A DNA stretch of 64,000 nucleotides, from contig NW_027488365.1 of assembly GCF_051014445.1 (NCBI RefSeq), forward strand, positions 43,534,001 through 43,598,000. The letters are read 5' to 3'. Below, piece by piece: positions 51,137 through 62,560 of the stretch. The first letter of the stretch is position 1. Every line of letters begins with the position of its first letter. The position numbers and the translations under genes were made by a program. The notes under the pieces are model-generated. The model saw nothing but the letters and a program-made list of their open reading frames with translations. It did not search any database and was not told the DNA's origin. The DNA is from Colletes latitarsis (taxonomy: Eukaryota > Arthropoda > Insecta > Hymenoptera > Colletidae).

Positions 51137-54100
51137 TTAGGTCTGGGTTATGCCCGCATCTGGCTCATGATTTTGTCTTCTTCGCATACTTGTTGGCCAG
51201 ATCCTGGGTTTTTTTCGTGTTTGAATCACGTAGTAATGTGGTAACACACTGAAGCAGTCAATCAAACCTGGTTTCGATCAATATTTTAGAGGATAACACC
51301 GGTTAGGTCTGGGTTAGGTCTGGGATATGGGCGCATCTGGCATATACTTTCGCCTTTTTCCCAAACTTGTTGGCCAGATCCTGGGTTTTTTCCGTGTTTG
51401 AATCACGTAGTAATGTGGTACCACACTAAGGTAGTCAATTAAACCTGGTTTCGATCAATATTTCAGAGGATAACACCGGTTAGGTCTGGGTTAGGTCTGG
51501 GTTATGCCCGCATCTGGCTCATGATTTTGCCTTCTTCGCATACTTGTTGGCCAGATCCTGGGTTTTTTCCGTGTTTGAATCACGTAGTAATGTGGTACCA
51601 CACTGAGGCAGTCAATTAAACCTGGTTTCGATCAATATTTCAGAGGATAACACCGGTTAGGTCTGGGCTAGGTCCGGGATATGCCCGCATCTGGCTCTTG
51701 ATTTTGGCATCTTCGCATACTTGTTGGCCAGATCCTGGGTTTTTTTCGTGTTTGAATCACGTAGTAATGTGGTAACACACTGAAGCAGTCAATTAAACCT
51801 GGTTTCGATCAAGATTTTAGAGGATAACACCGGTTAGGTCTGGGTTAGGTCTGGGTTATGCCCGCATCTGGCTCATGATTTTGCCTTTTTCGCAAACTTG
51901 TTGGCCAGATGTTGGGTTTTTTTCGTGTTTGAATCACGTAGTAATGTGGTAACACACAGAAACAATTCATTAAACCTGGATTCGGACAGTATTTTAGAGG
52001 ATAACACCGGTTAGGTCTGGGTTAGGTCTTGGATATGCGCGCATCTGGCTTATACTTTCTCCTTTTTCGCAAACTTGTGGGCTAGATCCTGGGAATTTTC
52101 GGGTTCGAATCACGTAGTAATGTGGTAACACACTGAAGCAGTCAATTAAACCTGGTTTCGATCAATATTTTAGAGGATAACACCGGTTAAGTCTGGGTTA
52201 GGTCTGGGATATGCGCGCATCTGGCTCATGATTTTGCCTTTTTCGCATACTTGTTGGCCGGATCCTGGGTTTTTTTCGTGTTTGAATCACGTAGTAATGT
52301 GGTAACACAATGAAGCAGTCAATTAACCCTGGTTTCGATCAATATTTTGGAGGATAACACCGGTCAGGTCTGGGTAAGGTCTGGGTTATGCCCGCATCTG
52401 GCTCATGATTATGCCTTAATCGCAAACTTGTTGGCCAGATCCTGGGTTTTTTCCGTGTTTCAATCACGTAGTAATGTTGTAGGAACCTGAGGCAGTCAAT
52501 TAAACCTGGTTTCGATCAAGATTTTAGAGGATAACACCGGTTAGGACTGGGTTAGGTCTGGGATATGCGCGCATCTGGCATATATTTTCGCCTTTTTCGC
52601 AAACTTGTTGGCTAGATCCTGGGTTTTTTCCGTGTTTGAATCACGTAGTAATGTGGTACCACACTGAGGTAGTCAATTAAACCTGGTTTCGATCAATATT
52701 TCAGAGGATAACACCGGTTAGGTCTGGGTTAGGTCCGGGATATGCCCGCATCTGGCTCATGATTTTGCCTTCTTCGCATACTTGTTGGCCAGATCCTGGG
52801 TTTTTTTCGTGTTTGAATCACGTAGTAATGTGGTAACACACTGAAGCAGTCAATTAAACCTGGTTTCGATCAATATTTTAGAGGATAACACCGGTTAGGA
52901 CTGGGTTAGGTCTGGGTTATGCCCGCATCTGGCTCATGATTTTGCCTTCATCGCATACTTGTTGGCCAGATCCTGGGTTTTTTCCGTGTTTGAATCACGT
53001 AGTAATGTGGTACCACACTGAGGCAGTCAATTAAACCTGGTTTCGATCAATATTTCAGAGGATAACACCGGTTAGGTCTGGGCTAGGTCCGGGATATGCC
53101 CGCATCTGGCTCATGATTTTGGCATCTTCGCATACTTGTTGGCCAGATCCTGGGTTTTTTTCGTGTTTGAATCACGTAGTAATGTGGTAACACACTGAAG
53201 CAGTCAATTAAACCTGGTTTCGATCAAGATTTTAGAGGATAACACCGGTTAGGACTGGGTTAGGTCTGGGATATGCGCGCATCTGGCATATATTTTCGCC
53301 TTTTTCGCAAACTTGTTGGCTAGATCCTGGGTTTTTTCCGTGTTTGAATCACGTAGTAATGTGGTACCACACTGAGGTAGTCAATTAAACCTGGTTTCGA
53401 TCAATATTTCAGAGGATAACACCGGTTAGGTCTGGGTTAGGTCCGGGATATGCCCGCATCTGGCTCATGATTTTGCCTTCTTCGCATACTTGTTGGCCAG
53501 ATCCTGGGTTTTTTCCGTGTTTGAATCACGTAGTAATGTGGTACCACACTGAGGTAATCAATTAAACCTGGTTTCGATCAATATTTTAGAGGATAACACC
53601 AGTTAGGTCTGGGTTAGGTCTGGGTTATGCCCGCATCTGGCATATACTTTCGCCTTTTTCGCAAACTTGTTGGCTAGATCCTGGGTTTTTTCCGTGTTTG
53701 AATCACGTAGTAATGTGGTACCACACTGAGGTAATCAATTAAACCTGGTTTCGATCAATATTTTAGAGGATAACACCAGTTAGGTCTGGGTTAGGTCTGG
53801 GTTATGCCCGCATCTGGCTTATACTTTCGCCTTTTTCGCAAACTTGTTGGCTAGATCCTGGGTTTTTTTCGTGTTTGAATCACGTAGTAATGTGGTAACA
53901 CAATGAAGCAGTCAATTAACCCTGTTTGCGATCAATATTTTGGAGGATAACACCGGTTAGGTCTGGGTTAGGTCTGGGTTATGCCCGCATCTGGCTCATG
54001 ATTTTGCCTTTTTCGCTAACTTGTTGGCCAGATCTTGGGTTTTTTTCGTGTTTGAATCACGTAGTAATGTGGTAACACACTGAAACAGTCAATTAAACCC

Positions 54101-55274
54101 GGTCTCGATCAATATTTTAGAGGATAACGCCGGTTAGGTCTGGGTTAGATCTAGGAAATGCGCGCATCTGGCTTATACTTTCGCCTTTTTCGCAAACTTG
54201 TTGGCCAGATCCTGGGTTTTTTCCGTGTTTGAATCACGTAGTAATGTGGTACCACACTGAGGCTGACAATTAAACATGGTTTCGATCAATATTTTAGAGG
54301 ATAACGCCGGTTAGGTCTGGGTTAGATCTGGGAAATGCGCGCATCTGGCTTATACTTTCTCCTTTTTCGCAAACTTGTTGGCCAGATTTTGGGTTTTTTT
54401 CGTGTTTGAATCACGTAGTAATGTGGTACCACACTGAGGCAGTCAATTAAACCTGGTTTCGATCAATATTTTAGAGGATAACACCGGTTAAGTCTGGGCT
54501 AGGTCCGGGATATGCCCGCATCTGGCTCATGATTTTGGCATCTTCGCATACTTGTTGGCCAGATCCTGGGTTTTTTTCGTGTTTGAATCACGTAGTAATG
54601 TGGTAACACACTGAAGCAGTCAATTAAACCTGGTTTCGATCAAGATTTTAGAGGATAACACCGGTTAGGTCTGGGTTAGGTCTGGGATATGGGCGCATCT
54701 GGCATATACTTTCGCCTTTTTCCCAAACTTGTTGGCCAGATCCTGGGTTTTTTCCGTGTTTGAATCACGTAGTAATGTGGTACCACACTAAGGTAGTCAA
54801 TTAAACCTGGTTTCGATCAATATTTCAGAGGATAACACCGGTTAGGTCTGGGTTAGGTCTGGGTTATGCCCGCATCTGGCTCATGATTTTGCCTTCTTCG
54901 CATACTTGTTGGCCAGATCCTGGGTTTTTTCCGTGTTTGAATCACGTAGTAATGTGGTACCACACTGAGGCAGTCAATTAAACCTGGTTTCGATCAATAT
55001 TTCAGAGGATAACACCGGTTAGGTCTGGGCTAGGTCCGGGATATGCCCGCATCTGGCTCTTGATTTTGGCATCTTCGCATACTTGTTGGCCAGATCCTGG
55101 GTTTTTTTCGTGTTTGAATCACGTAGTAATGTGGTAACACACTGAAGCAGTCAATTAAACCTGGTTTCGATCAATATTTTAGAGGATAACACCGGTTAGG
55201 TCTGGGTTAGGTCTGGGTTATGCCCGCATCTGGCTCATGATTTTGCCTTTTTCGCAAACTTGTTGGCCAGATGT

Positions 55275-57479
55275 TGGGTTTTTTTCGTGTTTGAATCACG
55301 TAGTAATGTGGTAACACACAGAAACAATTCATTAAACCTGGATTCGGACAGTATTTTAGAGGATAACACCGGTTAGGTCTGGGTTAGGTCTTGGATATGC
55401 GCGCATCTGGCTTATACTTTCTCCTTTTTCGCAAACTTGTGGGCTAGATCATGGGAATTTTCGGGTTCGAATCACGTAGTAATGTGGTAACACACTGAAG
55501 CAGTCAATTAAACCTGGTTTCGATCAATATTTTAGAGGATAACACCGGTTAAGTCTGGGTTAGGTCTGGGATATGCGCGCATCTGGCTCATGATTTTGCC
55601 TTTTTCGCATACTTGTTGGCCGGATCCTGGGTTTTTTTCGTGTTTGAATCACGTAGTAATGTGGTAACACAATGAAGCAGTCAATTAACCCTGGTTTCGA
55701 TCAATATTTTGGAGGATAACACCGGTCAGGTCTGGGTAAGGTCTGGGTTATGCCCGCATCTGGCTCATGATTATGCCTTAATCGCAAACTTGTTGGCCAG
55801 ATCCTGGGTTTTTTCCGTGTTTCAATCACGTAGTAATGTTGTAGGAACCTGAGGCAGTCAATTAAACCTGGTTTCGATCAATAATTTAGAGGATAACACC
55901 GGTTAGGTCTGGGTTAGGTCTGGGTTATGTCCGCATCTGGCTTATACTTTCGCCTTTTTCGCAAACTTGTTTGCCATATCCTGGTTTTTTTTCGTGTTTG
56001 AATCACGTAGTAATGTGGCAACACAATGAAGCAGTCAATTAACCCTGGTTTCGATCCATATTTTGGAGGATAACACCGGTTAGGTCTGGGTTAGTTCTGG
56101 GTTATGCCCGCATCTGGCATATACTTTCGCCTTTTTCGCAAACTTGTTGGCTAGATCCTGGGTTTTTTCCGTGTTTGAATCACGTAGTAATGTGGTACCA
56201 CACTGAGGTAATCAATTAAACCTGGTTTCGATCAATATTTTAGAGGATAACACCAGTTAGGTCTGGGATAGGTCTGGGTTATGCCCGCATCTGGCTTATA
56301 CTTTCGCCTTTTTCGCAAACTTGTTGGCTAGATCCTGGGTTTTTTTCGTGTTTGAATCACGTAGTAATGTGGTAACACAATGAAGCAGTCAATTAACCCT
56401 GGTTGCGATCAATATTTTGGAGGATAACACCGGTTAGGTCTGGGTTAGGTCTGGGTTATGCCCGCATCTGGCTCATGATTTTGCCTTTTTCGCTAACTTG
56501 TTGGCCAGATCTTGGGTTTTTTTCGTGTTTGAATCACGTAGTAATGTGGTAACACACTGAAACAGTCAATTAAACCCGGTCTCGATCAATATTTTAGAGG
56601 ATAACGCCGGTTAGGTCTGGGTTAGATCTAGGAAATGCGCGCATCTGGCTTATACTTTCGCCTTTTTCGCAAACTTGTTGGCCAGATCCTGGGTTTTTTC
56701 CGTGTTTGAATCACGTAGTAATGTGGTACCACACTGAGGCTGACAATTAAACATGGTTTCGATCAATATTTTAGAGGATAACGCCGGTTAGGTCTGGGTT
56801 AGATCTGGGAAATGCGCGCATCTGGCTTATACTTTCTCCTTTTTCGCAAACTTGTTGGCCAGATCTTGGGTTTTTTTCGTGTTTGAATCACGTAGTAATG
56901 TGGTACCACACTGAGGCAGTCAATTAAACCTGGTTTCGATCAATATTTTAGAGGATAACACCGGTTAGGTCTGGGCTAGGTCCGGGATATGCCCGCATCT
57001 GGCTCATGATTTTGGCATCTTCGCATACTTGTTGGCCAGATCCTGGGTTTTTTTCGTGTTTGAATCACGTAGTAATGTGGTAACACACTGAAGCAGTCAA
57101 TTAAACCTGGTTTCGATCAAGATTTTAGAGGATAACACCGGTTAGGACTGGGTTAGGTCTGGGATATGCGCGCATCTGGCATATACTTTCGCCTTTTTCG
57201 CAAACTTGTTGGCTAGATCCTGGGTTTTTTCCGTGTTTGAATCACGTAGTAATGTGGTACCACACTGAGGTAGTCAATTAAACCTGGTATCGATCAATAT
57301 TTCAGAGGATAACACCGGTTAGGTCTGGGTTAGGTCCGGGATATGCCCGCATCTGGCTCATGATTTTGCCTTCTTCGCATACTTGTTGGCCAGATCCTGG
57401 GTTTTTTTCGTGTTTGAATCACGTAGTAATGTGGTAACACACTGAAGCAGTCAATTAAACCTGGTTTCGATCAATATTT
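55275..57479 (+). repeat. Triplicated 2.2-kb block, copy 1
   Basis: This matches 57752-59956 at offset 2477 (14 monomers less one base). Shared rare markers are GTAACACACAG (55311/57788), GGGAATTTTCGGG, AGGAACCTGAG (55843/58320), and CCGGTCAGG. Point differences include GATCATGGG against GATCCTGGG near 55449/57926. Related sequence also occurs around 43.6-44.2, 46.95-47.6 and 51.9-52.5 kb. Confidence 0.78.
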
Positions 57480-57751
57480 CAGAGGATAACACCGGTTAGG
57501 TCTGGGTTAGGTCTGGGTTATGCCCGCATCTGGCTCATGATTTTGCCTTCTTCGCATACTTGTTGGCCAGATCCTGGGTTTTTTCCGTGTTTGAATCACG
57601 TAGTAATGTGGTACCACACTGAGGCAGTCAATTAAACCTGGTTTCGATCAATATTTCAGAGGATAACACCGGTTAGGTCTGGGCTAGGTCCGGGATATGC
57701 CCGCATCTGGCTCTTGATTTTGGCATCTTCGCATACTTGTTGGCCAGATCC

Positions 57752-59956
57752 TGGGTTTTTTTCGTGTTTGAATCACGTAGTAATGTGGTAACACACAGAA
57801 ACAATTCATTAAACCTGGATTCGGACAGTATTTTAGAGGATAACACCGGTTAGGTCTGGGTTAGGTCTTGGATATGCGCGCATCTGGCTTATACTTTCTC
57901 CTTTTTCGCAAACTTGTGGGCTAGATCCTGGGAATTTTCGGGTTCGAATCACGTAGTAATGTGGTAACACACTGAAGCAGTCAATTAAACCTGGTTTCGA
58001 TCAATATTTTAGAGGATAACACCGGTTAAGTCTGGGTTAGGTCTGGGATATGCGCGCATCTGGCTCATGATTTTGCCTTTTTCGCATACTTGTTGGCCGG
58101 ATCCTGGGTTTTTTTCGTGTTTGAATCACGTAGTAATGTGGTAACACAATGAAGCAGTCAATTAACCCTGGTTTCGATCAATATTTTGGAGGATAACACC
58201 GGTCAGGTCTGGGTAAGGTCTGGGTTATGCCCGCATCTGGCTCATGATTATGCCTTAATCGCAAACTTGTTGGCCAGATCCTGGGTTTTTTCCGTGTTTC
58301 AATCACGTAGTAATGTTGTAGGAACCTGAGGCAGTCAATTAAACCTGGTTTCGATCAATAATTTAGAGGATAACACCGGTTAGGTCTGGGTTAGGTCTGG
58401 GTTATGTCCGCATCTGGCTTATACTTTCGCCTTTTTCGCAAACTTGTTTGCCATATCCTGGTTTTTTTTCGTGTTTGAATCACGTAGTAATGTGGCAACA
58501 CAATGAAGCAGTCAATTAACCCTGGTTTCGATCCATATTTTGGAGGATAACACCGGTTAGGTCTGGGTTAGTTCTGGGTTATGCCCGCATCTGGCATATA
58601 CTTTCGCCTTTTTCGCAAACTTGTTGGCTAGATCCTGGGTTTTTTCCGTGTTTGAATCACGTAGTAATGTGGTACCACACTGAGGTAATCAATTAAACCT
58701 GGTTTCGATCAATATTTTAGAGGATAACACCAGTTAGGTCTGGGTTAGGTCTGGGTTATGCCCGCATCTGGCTTATACGTTCGCCTTTTTCGCAAACTTG
58801 TTGGCTAGATCCTGGGTTTTTTTCGTGTTTGAATCACGTAGTAATGTGGTAACACAATGAAGCAGTCAATTAACCCTGGTTGCGATCAATATTTTGGAGG
58901 ATAACACCGGTTAGGTCTGGGTTAGGTCTGGGTTATGCCCGCATCTGGCTCATGATTTTGCCTTTTTCGCTAACTTGTTGGCCAGATCTTGGGTTTTTTT
59001 CGTGTTTGAATCACGTAGTAATGTGGTAACACACTGAAACAGTCAATTAAACCCGGTCTCGATCAATATTTTAGAGGATAACGCCGGTTAGGTCTGGGTT
59101 AGATCTAGGAAATGCGCGCATCTGGCTTATACTTTCGCCTTTTTCGCAAACTTGTTGGCCAGATCCTGGGTTTTTTCCGTGTTTGAATCACGTAGTAATG
59201 TGGTACCACACTGAGGCTGACAATTAAACATGGTTTCGATCAATATTTTAGAGGATAACGCCGGTTAGGTCTGGGTTAGATCTGGGAAATGCGCGCATCT
59301 GGCTTATACTTTCTCCTTTTTCGCAAACTTGTTGGCCAGATCTTGGGTTTTTTTCGTGTTTGAATCACGTAGTAATGTGGTACCACACTGAGGCAGTCAA
59401 TTAAACCTGGTTTCGATCAATATTTTAGAGGATAACACCGGTTAGGTCTGGGCTAGGTCCGGGATATGCCCGCATCTGGCTCATGATTTTGGCATCTTCG
59501 CATACTTGTTGGCCAGATCCTGGGTTTTTTTCGTGTTTGAATCACGTAGTAATGTGGTAACACACTGAAGCAGTCAATTAAACCTGGTTTCGATCAAGAT
59601 TTTAGAGGATAACACCGGTTAGGACTGGGTTAGGTCTGGGATATGCGCGCATCTGGCATATACTTTCGCCTTTTTCGCAAACTTGTTGGCTAGATCCTGG
59701 GTTTTTTCCGTGTTTGAATCACGTAGTAATGTGGTACCACACTGAGGTAGTCAATTAAACCTGGTATCGATCAATATTTCAGAGGATAACACCGGTTAGG
59801 TCTGGGTTAGGTCCGGGATATGCCCGCATCTGGCTCATGATTTTGCCTTCTTCGCATACTTGTTGGCCAGATCCTGGGTTTTTTTCGTGTTTGAATCACG
59901 TAGTAATGTGGTAACACACTGAAGCAGTCAATTAAACCTGGTTTCGATCAATATTT
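57752..59956 (+). repeat. Triplicated 2.2-kb block, copy 2
   Basis: The middle copy. It matches copy 1 at offset 2477 and copy 3 at offset 2831 up to about 58716, and at offset 2653 afterwards. Confidence 0.78.
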
Positions 59957-60582
59957 TAGAGGATAACACCGGTTAGGACTGGGTTAGGTCTGGGTTATGC
60001 CCGCATCTGGCTCATGATTTTGCCTTCTTCGCATACTTGTTGGCTAGATCCTGGGTTTTTTCCGTGTTTGAATCACGTAGTAATGTGGTACCACACTGAG
60101 GTAGTCAATTAAACCTGGTATCGATCAATATTTCAGAGGATAACACCGGTTAGGTCTGGGTTAGGTCCGGGATATGCCCGCATCTGGCTCATGATTTTGC
60201 CTTCTTCGCATACTTGTTGGCCAGATCCTGGGTTTTTTTCGTGTTTGAATCACGTAGTAATGTGGTACCACACTGAGGCAGTCAATTAAACCTGGTTTCG
60301 ATCAATATTTCAGAGGATAACACCGGTTAGGTCTGGGCTAGGTCCGGGATATGCCCGCATCTGGCTCTTGATTTTGGCATCTTCGCATACTTGTTGGCCA
60401 GATCCTGGGTTTTTTTCGTGTTTGAATCACGTAGTAATGTGGTAACACACTGAAGCAGTCAATTAAACCTGGTTTCGATCAATATTTTAGAGGATAACAC
60501 CGGTTAGGTCTGGGTTAGGTCTGGGTTATGCCCGCATCTGGCTCATGATTTTGCCTTTTTCGCAAACTTGTTGGCCAGATGT

Positions 60583-62560
60583 TGGGTTTTTTTCGTGTTT
60601 GAATCACGTAGTAATGTGGTAACACACAGAAACAATTCATTAAACCTGGATTCGGACAGTATTTTAGAGGATAACACCGGTTAGGTCTGGGTTAGGTCTT
60701 GGATATGCGCGCATCTGGCTTATACTTTCTCCTTTTTCGCAAACTTGTGGGCTAGATCCTGGGAATTTTCGGGTTCGAATCACGTAGTAATGTGGTAACA
60801 CACTGAAGCAGTCAATTAAACCTGGTTTCGATCAATATTTTAGAGGATAACACCGGTTAAGTCTGGGTTAGGTCTGGGATATGCGCGCATCTGGCTCATG
60901 ATTTTGCCTTTTTCGCATACTTGTTGGCCGGATCCTGGGTTTTTTTCGTGTTTGAATCACGTAGTAATGTGGTAACACAATGAAGCAGTCAATTAACCCT
61001 GGTTTCGATCAATATTTTGGAGGATAACACCGGTCAGGTCTGGGTAAGGTCTGGGTTATGCCCGCATCTGGCTCATGATTATGCCTTAATCGCAAACTTG
61101 TTGGCCAGATCCTGGGTTTTTTCCGTGTTTCAATCACGTAGTAATGTTGTAGGAACCTGAGGCAGTCAATTAAACCTGGTTTCGATCAATAATTTAGAGG
61201 ATAACACCGGTTAGGTCTGGGTTAGGTCTGGGTTATGCCCGCATCTGGCTTATACTTTCGCCTTTTTCGCAAACTTGTTTGCCATATCCTGGTTTTTTTT
61301 CGTGTTTGAATCACGTAGTAATGTGGCAACACAATGAAGCAGTCAATTAACCCTGGTTTCGATCCATATTTTGGAGGATAACACCGGTTAGGTCTGGGTT
61401 AGTTCTGGGTTATGCCCGCATCTGGCATATACTTTCGCCTTTTTCGCAAACTTGTTGGCTAGATCCTGGGTTTTTTCCGTGTTTGAATCACGTAGTAATG
61501 TGGTACCACACTGAGGTAATCAATTAAACCTGGTTTCGATCAATATTTTGGAGGATAACACCGGTTAGGTCTGGGTTAGGTCTGGGTTATGCCCGCATCT
61601 GGCTCATGATTTTGCCTTTTTCGCTAACTTGTTGGCCAGATCTTGGGTTTTTTTCGTGTTTGAATCACGTAGTAATGTGGTAACACACTGAAACAGTCAA
61701 TTAAACCCGGTCTCGATCAATATTTTAGAGGATAACGCCGGTTAGGTCTGGGTTAGATCTAGGAAATGCGCGCATCTGGCTTATACTTTCGCCTTTTTCG
61801 CAAACTTGTTGGCCAGATCCTGGGTTTTTTCCGTGTTTGAATCACGTAGTAATGTGGTACCACACTGAGGCTGACAATTAAACATGGTTTCGATCAATAT
61901 TTTAGAGGATAACGCCGGTTAGGTCTGGGTTAGATCTGGGAAATGCGCGCATCTGGCTTATACTTTCTCCTTTTTCGCAAACTTGTTGGCCAGATCCTGG
62001 GTTTTTTTCGTGTTTGAATCACGTAGTAATGTGGTACCACACTGAGGCAGTCAATTAAACCTGGTTTCGATCAATATTTTAGAGGATAACACCGGTTAGG
62101 TCTGGGCTAGGTCCGGGATATGCCCGCATCTGGCTCATGATTTTGGCATCTTCGCATACTTGTTGGCCAGATCCTGGGTTTTTTTCGTGTTTGAATCACG
62201 TAGTAATGTGGTAACACACTGAAGCAGTCAATTAAACCTGGTTTCGATCAAGATTTTAGAGGATAACACCGGTTAGGACTGGGTTAGGTCTGGGATATGC
62301 GCGCATCTGGCATATACTTTCGCCTTTTTCGCAAACTTGTTGGCTAGATCCTGGGTTTTTTCCGTGTTTGAATCACGTAGTAATGTGGTACCACACTGAG
62401 GTAGTCAATTAAACCTGGTATCGATCAATATTTCAGAGGATAACACCGGTTAGGTCTGGGTTAGGTCCGGGATATGCCCGCATCTGGCTCATGATTTTGC
62501 CTTCTTCGCATACTTGTTGGCCAGATCCTGGGTTTTTTTCGTGTTTGAATCACGTAGTAA
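60583..62560 (+). repeat. Triplicated block, copy 3, one monomer shorter
   Basis: It matches copy 2 but lacks one monomer: two adjacent monomers of copy 2 (around 58640-58990) are fused into one at about 61480-61640. The breakpoint lies in GATCAATATTTT, shared by both parents. The offset falls from 2831 to 2653, a loss of 178 bases, close to one 177-base unit. Confidence 0.78.

Larger units (their letters stand above)
33288..62380 (+). repeat. Central-type monomer domain
   Basis: Monomers here carry diagnostic variants that I do not find outside this interval: TTTTGGCATCTTCGC (first near 33288, last near 62143), GGGCTAGGTCCGGG or the related GGGCTAGTTCC, and TTAGGACTGGG (first near 33419, last near 62275). 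Triple 11-mer monomers are absent after 34.5 kb until 63.2 kb. The limits are approximate and the 28-33 kb part is transitional. Confidence 0.7.
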
